From: Pseudobutyrivibrio sp. MD2005
Lineage (GTDB): Bacteria; Bacillota; Clostridia; Lachnospirales; Lachnospiraceae
NCBI RefSeq assembly: GCF_000621865.1
Contig: NZ_JHXE01000013.1
Span: forward strand, 1 to 64,000
Direction: 5' to 3'
DNA length: 64,000 nucleotides
This document shows, piece by piece, positions 8,001 through 16,067 of the stretch (position 1 is the stretch's first letter; every line of letters starts with the position of its first letter). Below the pieces are notes generated by a model. It did not search any database and was not told the DNA's origin. It saw only the letters and a list, made by a program, of their open reading frames with translations. A program made the translations under genes and the position numbers.

Positions 8001-9807
8001 CAAGATGAAATCTGAGTTTTTGGCAAATATGTCTCACGAAATCAGAACACCTATCAATGCCATTATTGGTATGGGAACAATGATTACACGAGAGTCAAAA
8101 GAGGACACTACCAAAAAATATGCATGGGATATTCGAAATGCCAGTAAGACATTACTTGCACTTGTTAATGATATCCTTGATTTTTCAAAAATCGAATCAG
8201 GCAAGCTGGAATTGGTACTCAGCGATTATGATTTGAGTGTCCTTGTAAATGATTTGTTTAATATGATTCGTCCAAAAGTAAGTGAGAAGAAGCTTGATTT
8301 TAATGTGATTATCAATCCGAGAATTCCTCAAAACTTATATGGCGATGATGTAAGAATTGAGCAAATCATGATGAACATTTTAAGCAATGCTGTAAAGTAC
8401 ACGCAGGAAGGTTCTGTTACATTTGAAATGGACTATGAACCTGTTGATGATACAAACATAATGCTTAAAGTTAGTATTTCTGATACAGGTATAGGAATTA
8501 AAGAGGAGGATATTGAAAAGCTATTCTCACCATATCAAAGAATTGATGAACATAGAAACAAGAAGGTAGAGGGAACAGGTCTTGGAATGAGTATCACAAA
8601 GAGCCTTCTTGAAAAGATGGACAGCAATTTGGAAGTTGTCAGTGAATATGGTAAGGGATCAACATTCTCATTTGCAATTAAGCAGTCATATTCTGGTAGC
8701 GATACAATTGGCGATTACAAATTAAAGGCAGAAACAGTTGTTGCTGAGGATGCCGAAGAACAGTTCCATGCACCAGATGCAGTTGCACTTGTAGTTGACG
8801 ATGTAGAAATGAATCTGATAGTTGCCAAGAATCTGATGAAGAGAACTCAAATAAAAGTTGAGACTGTTGGCTCAGGTCCACAGGCAATAGAGTTATGTCA
8901 GCACAAAAAATACGATATCATTTTCCTTGATGCAATGATGCCGGGAATGAGTGGAGAAGAGACATTTGAATCTATAAGAAAGATGTGTCCAGACAACTCC
9001 GATACTCCGATAATTGTTCTTACAGCAAATGCAGTTAAGGGGGCAAAAGAACAATATCTTGCTGTTGGTTTTACTGATTATTTATCAAAACCAATTGATG
9101 GCATGGAATTAGAAGCAGCACTTGATAAATATCTTCCGGAGGATAAAAAGATATACGATATTACAGTAGCTGCAGACGAGGAAACAAATGATATTACCGA
9201 AGATGACGAAGTGGTAAATGCATTGAGAAACATTCCAGAAATGGATGTAGATGCAGGTATTGCAACGGCAGGCGATAAAGATACTTATCTTGTGGTTTGT
9301 AGAAGCTTCTATGACACATCAAAAGAACGCATTCAGATGATTAGAGACTACTATGAATCAAAAAATATTAAGGATTATACAATACAGGTACATGCACTAA
9401 AATCATCTGCAAGGTTGATTGGAGCTAATGATTTATCCGCAAAGGCGTTAGAGCTTGAACTTGCTGGAAAGGATAATAATTTAGATACAATAACCGCAAA
9501 TACGGATTCAACCTTGGAGATTTATCAAAGTATTTATAATCAAATGAAGGATGTCTATGGAATAGATGAAGAGTCAAATTCATGTGACGATTCAGACAAA
9601 ACTCCAATCAGTGAAGAAGAGCTTGAAGATGCTTATGGGGCGCTAAAAGAGTTGATTCCATTGATGGAATATGATGCCATAGAGATGCTTTTTGATGAAT
9701 TAAAAGACTACAAGCTCCCAGAAAAAGATGAGGAAATCTTCAGCGAACTTAAGAAGGCACTGAAGGTGTTCGATTGGGACAAGATGGAGCAAATATTGAG
9801 CATATGA
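5008..9807 (+). CDS. Hybrid histidine kinase with membrane sensor, propeller, REC and HPt domains
   Basis: The 1599-residue protein starts with about six membrane helices (residues 1-185) resembling the N-terminus of the protein at 9846. Another hydrophobic segment near 195-212 is followed by a large extracytoplasmic region (about 218-800) of two-component-regulator propeller repeats (WVGTYGGLYRFNG type), a Y_Y_Y-like domain (about 830-920) and a membrane helix near 940-958. Inside the cell are HisKA (His1010 in SHEIRTP), HATPase (N box LSNAVKYT, DTGIG, GTGLG), a receiver (Asp1308 in LDAMMPGM), an HPt domain (His1462 in HALKSSAR) and a C-terminal helical tail shared with two paralogues. Such hybrid kinases run a phosphorelay inside one chain. 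No DNA-binding domain is present, so the final target lies elsewhere. Confidence 0.92.
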   Translation: MTKFDRKKTIYLLVGIIINVVGRLLAIKIQFPGFLNMTGIVYASYYGGAAVGSLVAIISGVISAIFIRRDIYLILVDFIFAIAVFLLTRKNRFFKRFFSVLSYILVFSAIKGVMLIMAYPALFVDGFDIYLVDALFDYLLNFGLSSATCSVVSCFYICFADAFVGLMLIYIVRRTYKFYIRKKNAKRLKKSLGAKVSLSILMAAVILSFAHATSAEAALNVNFIQRIYNSDNGLIGGCANALAQTSDGSMWVGTYGGLYRFNGKEFELLDSVDSIRSVQCLYVDSEDNLWVGTNGAGVTILDDEINVTVINSDSGLLSNSVRAIEQGNDGSYYIGTTAGLSIVRSNDVGLTVVGGVGDIGNVSREAVDHEGNVAVLNTVGIISVFSGKDANRFATIECDEATSIEFDGEGSLYVGTDVQRIYKYEKVDREYVLAGTIETPGFVYINNMYFHESGYMFIAADTGIGSVATDGTVNQINTGSFDSSVEQIYEDYQGDLWFTSYRRGLLCLSHSAFTDMFVVCNVKPSVANAIIEKDGLYYVGTDDGLVILDFENSDSVTNEITDFYSGIRVRTLAKDKEDNLIIAGYGKNLMCITKDGEFRQYIRDDLPQIDDRKQRYVTCLSDGRVIVSGENGLTIINNHEIEKTLVYGEELKNATILNALECDDGTILAGSDGDGIVVIKNDKVERYVNKNDGLCSSVILRIVEDKMGEGYFVMTGSGLCYMDSEYKVRELSGIPFFNNYDLYQDDNGNVFILGGAGIYVVRYENLISNDSSNAFTLIDSKAGLPGSLTSNAWNYVCKDNCIYLCGSTGTYSLSIDDYKLAVDSYKAKITGLSLDGNYSSITSRDTIVIPRGTSKTDIYFDLNNFTPTDPYIRYYMSGIDTEKTKVQSSSLEAVSYYRMPYGDYQFHIEVLNEDNTVIEEQVYNITKEREVFETTLFKMYFYFILLLITISVVISMANGTVYTLTKKQNVEHEEIVKKLQAEKTAALERSLRMEEEANKMKSEFLANMSHEIRTPINAIIGMGTMITRESKEDTTKKYAWDIRNASKTLLALVNDILDFSKIESGKLELVLSDYDLSVLVNDLFNMIRPKVSEKKLDFNVIINPRIPQNLYGDDVRIEQIMMNILSNAVKYTQEGSVTFEMDYEPVDDTNIMLKVSISDTGIGIKEEDIEKLFSPYQRIDEHRNKKVEGTGLGMSITKSLLEKMDSNLEVVSEYGKGSTFSFAIKQSYSGSDTIGDYKLKAETVVAEDAEEQFHAPDAVALVVDDVEMNLIVAKNLMKRTQIKVETVGSGPQAIELCQHKKYDIIFLDAMMPGMSGEETFESIRKMCPDNSDTPIIVLTANAVKGAKEQYLAVGFTDYLSKPIDGMELEAALDKYLPEDKKIYDITVAADEETNDITEDDEVVNALRNIPEMDVDAGIATAGDKDTYLVVCRSFYDTSKERIQMIRDYYESKNIKDYTIQVHALKSSARLIGANDLSAKALELELAGKDNNLDTITANTDSTLEIYQSIYNQMKDVYGIDEESNSCDDSDKTPISEEELEDAYGALKELIPLMEYDAIEMLFDELKDYKLPEKDEEIFSELKKALKVFDWDKMEQILSI

Positions 9808-9845
9808 TATAATATTTACTAGGTTTTTACGCGAGGGGATTTGGG

Positions 9846-11975
9846 ATGAAGAAGCGAGACAGGAAGGTAGATAAAAATGTAGTTCTAAATATAGTGGCTA
9901 TAGTTGGTGGTGTAATAATCAACGTATTGTTTGGTTATTTCACATATACGTCAGGTATGCCTATATATTTCGATACTATTGCGACGATAGGTGTTGGAGC
10001 AGTATGTGGAATGCTGCCAGGATTTTTGGTTGCTGTATTTACCAATCTGTTTTGTAGCTTTTTCAATCCCTTCGCTATTTATTATGCTATTCTCAGTGTG
10101 CTAATAGCAGGCGTTACTGCAATATTTGTTCATCGTAAATATTTCAAAAATAAATTAAGCCTAGTCTTATATATTCTTATTTTAGCTTTAGTTTCAGGGG
10201 GACTAGGTTCTGTTATACAGCTGGCACTTATACACCAGCCTCAGTTTGTAGAGGTGGCTCATGCCTCTGAATATCTTTCAAATCATTTAAAACTTAATTT
10301 TTTCATTAGCTTTGTTTTAATTAATATTTGTCTAAATATAATCGACAAGGGTATTTCTACTATTGCTGTTGTAGTTGTTCTTAGATTCATTCCAGAAAAG
10401 AATTTGGATGGAATATGGGATGTAGGTTGGCAACAGCGTCCCCTTTCTGCAGTTGATATGAAGCGAATGAAGCTGTCATCAAAGAAAAATGGTGGCAAGC
10501 TTCAGAGGAGAGTCACTGGAATGCTTGTGGTTGCAGCAGTACTTATTACACTCATCATGGGAATTATCAGTGTTCACTTATTCTATGAGAATGCCAAGGT
10601 AAGCTATACGTTAAATGCAATAGGTGCAGCAAAGATGGCATCAAAAGTAATCAATCCAGATAGAGTTGATTCCTACATAAAAAAAGGTAGAGAGTTAGGG
10701 GACTATGTTGAGACTGAAAACGCTTTATATGACATTAGAGCCAGCTATGAAGGCGTGGAATATCTCTACGTTCTCAAGATGAGAGATGATGGCTGTCAGG
10801 TAGTCTTCGATTTGGAAACACCTGATGTTGAAGCATATGTAAATGGAGATATCATTAAATTTGAAGAGGCCTTTGAACCATATCTTGATGATTTGTTTAG
10901 GGGTGAAGAGATAGAGCCAATTGAATCAGATGATTTATCAGGATGGGTTATTACCCAGTACTATCCTGTAAGAAATTCTGCTGGCGAAACAGTATGTTAT
11001 GCGTGCGCAGATGTAAAGATGAATTATATCTCTGATTATCTTATTGGATATATCATCAAGGTAACTTTAATTTTCTCAGGATTTTTCATGCTGATTCTTG
11101 CCTATGGTATGTGGTTATCAAGGTATTTCCTTGTGTATCCAATCAACAGTATGGCATCTTACACTAATGATTTTATGTCAGAGAATGATAATCAGACTGC
11201 ATTAGAGGAAAATGTTAGAAAGATAAAGGCTCTGGATATTCATACCGGAGATGAAATAGAAAACTTATACAAGGCACTTTGCAGAATGACAGAAGATACT
11301 GCAGAGAAGATGCGTGATGTTAGACAGCAGTCTAAGGCTATTAACCAAATGCAAACTGGTCTGATAATCACAATGGCGGACTTGGTGGAAAACCGTGATT
11401 CAGATACTGGTTATCATATCCTTAAGACAGCTGATTACGTAAGAATCATTTTGGCAGGTTTACAGAAAAAGGGATATTACGCTAAGAAACTTACACCTAA
11501 ATTTATTGCCGATGTAGAAATGTCAGCACCATTACATGATATCGGTAAGATTAATATTCCTGATGCGGTGCTAAACAAGCCGGGCAAACTTACAGATGAA
11601 GAGTATGAAATCATGAAGACTCATACTACAGCTGGTAAGCAGATTATGGAGAAAGCTATTAGCACAGTTAAAGGTGAGAGCTATTTGAAAGAAGCTAGAA
11701 ACATGGCGGCTTATCACCATGAAAAATGGGATGGCTCAGGCTATCCAGAAGGATTGAAGGGAGAAGTAATACCGCTATCTGCACGTATCATGGCAGTTGC
11801 AGATGTATTCGATGCCCTAACAGCTAGAAGAGTATATAAAGACCCAATGCCATTTGAAAAGGCAATGGGAATTATTGTAAAGGATGCAGGTACACATTTT
11901 GATCCAAAATGTGTAGAAGTTTTTGTTGAAGCAGAGAAAGAAGTAAGAAGAGTATTGAGAAAGTATCAAGAATAG
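9846..11975 (+). CDS. Membrane HD-GYP phosphodiesterase with sensor domain
   Basis: The 709-residue protein has a multi-helix membrane region (about 1-190) that resembles S-component/MASE-like sensors. A membrane helix near 220-243, an extracytoplasmic sensor (about 245-400, dCache-like), another helix near 403-425, a HAMP-like linker and a complete HD-GYP domain (about 510-705) follow. The HD pair is intact (LHDIGK, His564-Asp565), as is HHEKWDGSGYP, so it should degrade cyclic di-GMP. It is 38 bases from the kinase before it and shares that protein's membrane domain. Together with the degenerate HD-GYP at 3656 it links the operon to cyclic di-GMP. No GGDEF synthase lies in the window. Confidence 0.9.
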   Translation: MKKRDRKVDKNVVLNIVAIVGGVIINVLFGYFTYTSGMPIYFDTIATIGVGAVCGMLPGFLVAVFTNLFCSFFNPFAIYYAILSVLIAGVTAIFVHRKYFKNKLSLVLYILILALVSGGLGSVIQLALIHQPQFVEVAHASEYLSNHLKLNFFISFVLINICLNIIDKGISTIAVVVVLRFIPEKNLDGIWDVGWQQRPLSAVDMKRMKLSSKKNGGKLQRRVTGMLVVAAVLITLIMGIISVHLFYENAKVSYTLNAIGAAKMASKVINPDRVDSYIKKGRELGDYVETENALYDIRASYEGVEYLYVLKMRDDGCQVVFDLETPDVEAYVNGDIIKFEEAFEPYLDDLFRGEEIEPIESDDLSGWVITQYYPVRNSAGETVCYACADVKMNYISDYLIGYIIKVTLIFSGFFMLILAYGMWLSRYFLVYPINSMASYTNDFMSENDNQTALEENVRKIKALDIHTGDEIENLYKALCRMTEDTAEKMRDVRQQSKAINQMQTGLIITMADLVENRDSDTGYHILKTADYVRIILAGLQKKGYYAKKLTPKFIADVEMSAPLHDIGKINIPDAVLNKPGKLTDEEYEIMKTHTTAGKQIMEKAISTVKGESYLKEARNMAAYHHEKWDGSGYPEGLKGEVIPLSARIMAVADVFDALTARRVYKDPMPFEKAMGIIVKDAGTHFDPKCVEVFVEAEKEVRRVLRKYQE

Positions 11976-12006
11976 CCACATACTTTGCATAGGGGGCAAG
12001 AGTTTT

Positions 12007-15000
12007 ATGAAATATATGAGTTGCAAGAGGTTACTTGCTACAATGATGGCATCGTCAGTGATTATAACGATGGCTAGTTTGAATACAGAGGCTAAGAAAA
12101 ATGTCCAACAAGCGGACGCAGTATCTTCCGCCACGGAGAATCTTGAGAAAAACGGTGGAGGTTATGCGGTTTCCGGCCAGATTGATGGAGTTGGCTATGC
12201 CACAAAACTATATGATTCGTCTGATGGACTGCCTACTTCAGATGCCAATTGTGTATTGGCAACCAGCGATGGCTATATCTGGATTGGTAGCTATGGTGGA
12301 ATTATAAAATACGACGGTTCAACATTTACAAGACAGGATTCTTCTACAGGTCTGACTAACGCCAGAGCTTTGTTCGAGGATAGCCAAGGGCGAATATGGG
12401 TTGGTACAAATGATAACGGTATTGTTGTTATAGACGGCGATACTACAAAGCAAATTACTTATAAAGAGGGGCTGCCAGCCTCTACAATTAGAGCGTTCGC
12501 CGAAGACGAAAACGGCAACATATTTGTAGGTACAACAGGTGGCGTTTGCTATATTAGCTCGGATTACAAAGTGACAGATTTGGGCGATGAAAGACTTGCT
12601 GGTAAATTCGTACAACATCTGTGTACTGATAATGTAGGAAGAATTGTTGGTAATACAAAAGATGGTGACGTATTTATTATCCAAAATGAAATGATAATAA
12701 ATTACTACGTAAATGCGGATATATTAAAGGACACCATATCTATTGCTTACCCAGATCCTGAAGCTTCCCAGTATTTATATATGGGAACAGATACAGGTAT
12801 TGTCTACTATGGTTCTATTTCCAGCAATTTAAAAGAACTAACAGAAATAGATTTAAGCGAATATACAACAAAGATTGAAAATATAACCTATGCATGTGGA
12901 AGAGTCTGGATAATCGGAGGCAATGTTGTAGGATATCTTGATGCAGATAACAACTTCAATGTTATCGAGAATCTGCCGGTAGATACTGCAATTGAGATGC
13001 TCACATCAGATTATCAGGGAGATATATGGCTGGCATCTTCTCGTCAGGGTGTTTGCGAAATTATAACTAGTAATTTCCAAAATATCAGTGAGTTGGCAGG
13101 ACTTGAGCCAGAGGTAGTAAACACAACATGCAAATATGATGGTGTTTTATATATCGGAACAGATAAAGGCTTAGAGGCTGTAGATGAGGACAATAATGTA
13201 GTTACTAATGAACTTACCGATATGCTGGCTGAAACAAGAATCAGATGTATCATGAGAGATCCTGAGGACGGCCTATGGGTATCTAGCTACACAAATGGCT
13301 ATGGATTAGTTCATTATTCAAATAGTGGAGAGATAACTCTCTACAATGAAGAAAATGGATTTATAGATGATGGAGTAAGATGCACTTCAATTGCTTCAGA
13401 TGGAACAATTCTGGTAGGTACAAACAAAGGCGTGGCCCTACTCAAAGACGGTGTTGTTACTAGAACAATCACTCCAGCGGATGGGCTTAAAAATGGAGTT
13501 TGTCTTACAGTATCCGAAGGATATGATGGGGTAATATATATTGGTACAGACGGTGGTGGTCTATACAGTTATAGTAATGATACGCTAACTCATATAGAGA
13601 GAGACGAAGGGCTCACATCAGACGTTATTCTTAAAATCAAACCAGATGCAGACCATGGTGTAAACTGGGTACTCACATCAAATTCAATTGAGTTTATAAG
13701 AGATGGAGAAGTATATCCGATAACAACATTCCCATACAATAATAATTTCGATATTGTATGCGATAGCAATGATAACTATTGGGTTTCATCTTCATGTGGT
13801 TTGTATTGTGTGGATGCTGAGGCAATGCTTGCAGATCATATTGTTGATTATTCTTTGTACAACAGTGTAAATGGCCTTACCAGCATTCCTACAGCAAATT
13901 CATATAGCGATATTGATGCTGAGGGCAATCTTTATATAGCCGGTAGAACAGGAGTTAATCATGTTAACATTAATAATTTCTTTAGGCAGACTAGTGAAAT
14001 AAGAATCGAAGTAAAAGAAATTACCTATGATGATCAGGCGGTTACTCCAAATGAGGAAGGTGTATATGTGATTCCGGCAGATGCAGGAAGAATTATGATG
14101 CGTCCGGCAATTCTTAACTACACTCTTTCTGATCCGATTGTAAAAGTATTTCTTGAGGGGGATGAGAATTCAGGAATAACTGAAGTTCAAAGCGAAGTAG
14201 GAGCACTTGAGTACACTGGGCTTGGATATGGAAGTTATGTATTGCATTTGCAGATTGTAGACGAAGTCACAGGCAAAGTATATCAGGACTCAACTTACAA
14301 TATAGAAAAGAAGCCACATATTTTTGAATTGGCGGTAATCAGAATATTGCTAGCAGCTCTTGTGGCAATCTTAGTTGGATTTATTGTATGGCGTGTAATG
14401 ACAAGCACAATTATTAGACGTCAATACAAAGAAATTCAAGCGGCGAAGGAAGAGGCAGAAAGAGCCAATAGTGCAAAATCCAGATTCCTTGCCAATATGT
14501 CTCACGAGATTCGTACACCAATAAATACCATTATTGGTATGGACGAAATGCTTCTTAGGGAAAACGGAGATGGAGTGGATAAAGGCTACTACATGTCTGT
14601 AATCAATTATGCGATAGATATCCGTTCGGCAGCCGAGACACTTTTGGGATTGATTAACGACATTTTAGATTTGTCCAAGATAGAATCTGGAAAGATGCAT
14701 CTTGTGAATAGCGAATACCGTCCGGCTGATCAGATACGTGGAATGGTTAAGATGATTCGTGTCCGCAGTGAGGAAAAGAATCTAAGCTTTGATTTAGACA
14801 TAGATGAAAACATTCCTAAAAAGCTATACGGCGATTACGGAAAGATTAAGCAGGTCGTATTAAATCTTCTTACCAATGCTGTTAAGTACACTGAAGAGGG
14901 CGGATTTGTTTTAACTATCAAAGTGCTGGAAAAGAAGGGGAATAACTGCAAGCTATTATTCTCTGTTAAGGACACGGGAATTGGTGTTAAGCCAGAGGAT

Positions 15001-16056
15001 ATTAAGAAACTGTTTTCTGCTTTTGAAAGACTAGAGGAAGAGAAAAATACTAGTATACAAGGCACAGGGCTTGGCCTTGATATTTCAAGACAGTTTGCAG
15101 AATTAATGAATGGCTCACTTACATGTGAGAGTGTTTATGGACAGGGTTCTGAGTTTAAATTTATTGTGGAGCAGGAAATCGTAGTTGATATTCCAATTGG
15201 AACATTCAACGAGGATGATGAGGAAATGAGCGCTGGCCCTTATGAACCATTATTTGTTGCTCCGGATGCATCTGTACTTGTTGTTGATGATAATCCTATG
15301 AACCTAACGGTTGTAAAGGGACTATTAAAAGAAACTAAAGTATTTGTTACAGTGGTAACTTCTGGACAGGAATGTTTGGAGAAGCTCAAGTTTGGTGAAT
15401 ATGACGTAGTCTTTTTGGATCATCTGATGCCAGGTATGGATGGAATTGAAACCATTGGAAAAATCAGGAATAAATATCCTGATCTGCCAGTTTATGCATT
15501 TACGGCAAACACACTGGTTGAAAGTGATGATTTCTACGAGAGCAAGGGCTTTACTGGTTATATTTCAAAGCCAGTGGATGGCCGTGAATTAGAAAAAATA
15601 ATAAGAAAGCATCTCAGTGATGACATCGTAATGGAAGCAGATAAATGGAAGACTGATTATAGAAATGCAGAGCTTCCAGAAGAATACCTATGGTTGAAAT
15701 CGGTTGAGGGTATATCTGTTTCGGATGGCATAAGAGCAAATGGCGGGGTTGAGACTTATATAATGTCTGTTAATAACTTCTATGACACTATAGATGACAG
15801 CTCTGCTGCTATAGAAACTGCCTATAAAGACGGCGACTTAAAGCTATATACAATAAAGGTCCATGCACTAAAAAGCTCAGCTAGAATTCTAGGTGCTAAA
15901 AACCTTAGCCAACTGGCTAAAAGCATAGAAGAGGCTGCACATAATAACAACCTGGAGTTTATAGCAGACCATACTGGTACATTGCTTAAAGAATATAGGG
16001 GATTCAAAGAAAAGTTATCTCAAATAAAAAATAGCGAAGCTAGAGAGTTACTTTAG
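12007..16056 (+). CDS. Hybrid histidine kinase with propeller sensor, REC and HPt
   Basis: The 1349-residue protein has a signal peptide or anchor (about 1-28) and extracytoplasmic propeller repeats (about 55-680; WIGSYGGIIKYDG, WVGTNDNGIVVID). A Y_Y_Y-like domain (about 690-770) and a membrane helix near 780-800 follow. The cytoplasmic part has a coiled coil, HisKA (His833), HATPase ([18 protein letters not shown]), a receiver (Asp1138 in [10 protein letters not shown]) and an HPt domain (His1286 in HALKSSAR). It is clearly paralogous to the kinase at 19366 over its whole length, but it ends soon after HPt and lacks the C-terminal tail found in the three other kinases. Propeller sensors of this type often read extracellular sugars; the ligand here is unknown. 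Confidence 0.92.
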   Translation: MKYMSCKRLLATMMASSVIITMASLNTEAKKNVQQADAVSSATENLEKNGGGYAVSGQIDGVGYATKLYDSSDGLPTSDANCVLATSDGYIWIGSYGGIIKYDGSTFTRQDSSTGLTNARALFEDSQGRIWVGTNDNGIVVIDGDTTKQITYKEGLPASTIRAFAEDENGNIFVGTTGGVCYISSDYKVTDLGDERLAGKFVQHLCTDNVGRIVGNTKDGDVFIIQNEMIINYYVNADILKDTISIAYPDPEASQYLYMGTDTGIVYYGSISSNLKELTEIDLSEYTTKIENITYACGRVWIIGGNVVGYLDADNNFNVIENLPVDTAIEMLTSDYQGDIWLASSRQGVCEIITSNFQNISELAGLEPEVVNTTCKYDGVLYIGTDKGLEAVDEDNNVVTNELTDMLAETRIRCIMRDPEDGLWVSSYTNGYGLVHYSNSGEITLYNEENGFIDDGVRCTSIASDGTILVGTNKGVALLKDGVVTRTITPADGLKNGVCLTVSEGYDGVIYIGTDGGGLYSYSNDTLTHIERDEGLTSDVILKIKPDADHGVNWVLTSNSIEFIRDGEVYPITTFPYNNNFDIVCDSNDNYWVSSSCGLYCVDAEAMLADHIVDYSLYNSVNGLTSIPTANSYSDIDAEGNLYIAGRTGVNHVNINNFFRQTSEIRIEVKEITYDDQAVTPNEEGVYVIPADAGRIMMRPAILNYTLSDPIVKVFLEGDENSGITEVQSEVGALEYTGLGYGSYVLHLQIVDEVTGKVYQDSTYNIEKKPHIFELAVIRILLAALVAILVGFIVWRVMTSTIIRRQYKEIQAAKEEAERANSAKSRFLANMSHEIRTPINTIIGMDEMLLRENGDGVDKGYYMSVINYAIDIRSAAETLLGLINDILDLSKIESGKMHLVNSEYRPADQIRGMVKMIRVRSEEKNLSFDLDIDENIPKKLYGDYGKIKQVVLNLLTNAVKYTEEGGFVLTIKVLEKKGNNCKLLFSVKDTGIGVKPEDIKKLFSAFERLEEEKNTSIQGTGLGLDISRQFAELMNGSLTCESVYGQGSEFKFIVEQEIVVDIPIGTFNEDDEEMSAGPYEPLFVAPDASVLVVDDNPMNLTVVKGLLKETKVFVTVVTSGQECLEKLKFGEYDVVFLDHLMPGMDGIETIGKIRNKYPDLPVYAFTANTLVESDDFYESKGFTGYISKPVDGRELEKIIRKHLSDDIVMEADKWKTDYRNAELPEEYLWLKSVEGISVSDGIRANGGVETYIMSVNNFYDTIDDSSAAIETAYKDGDLKLYTIKVHALKSSARILGAKNLSQLAKSIEEAAHNNNLEFIADHTGTLLKEYRGFKEKLSQIKNSEARELL

Positions 16057-16067
16057 AGGAATAATTA

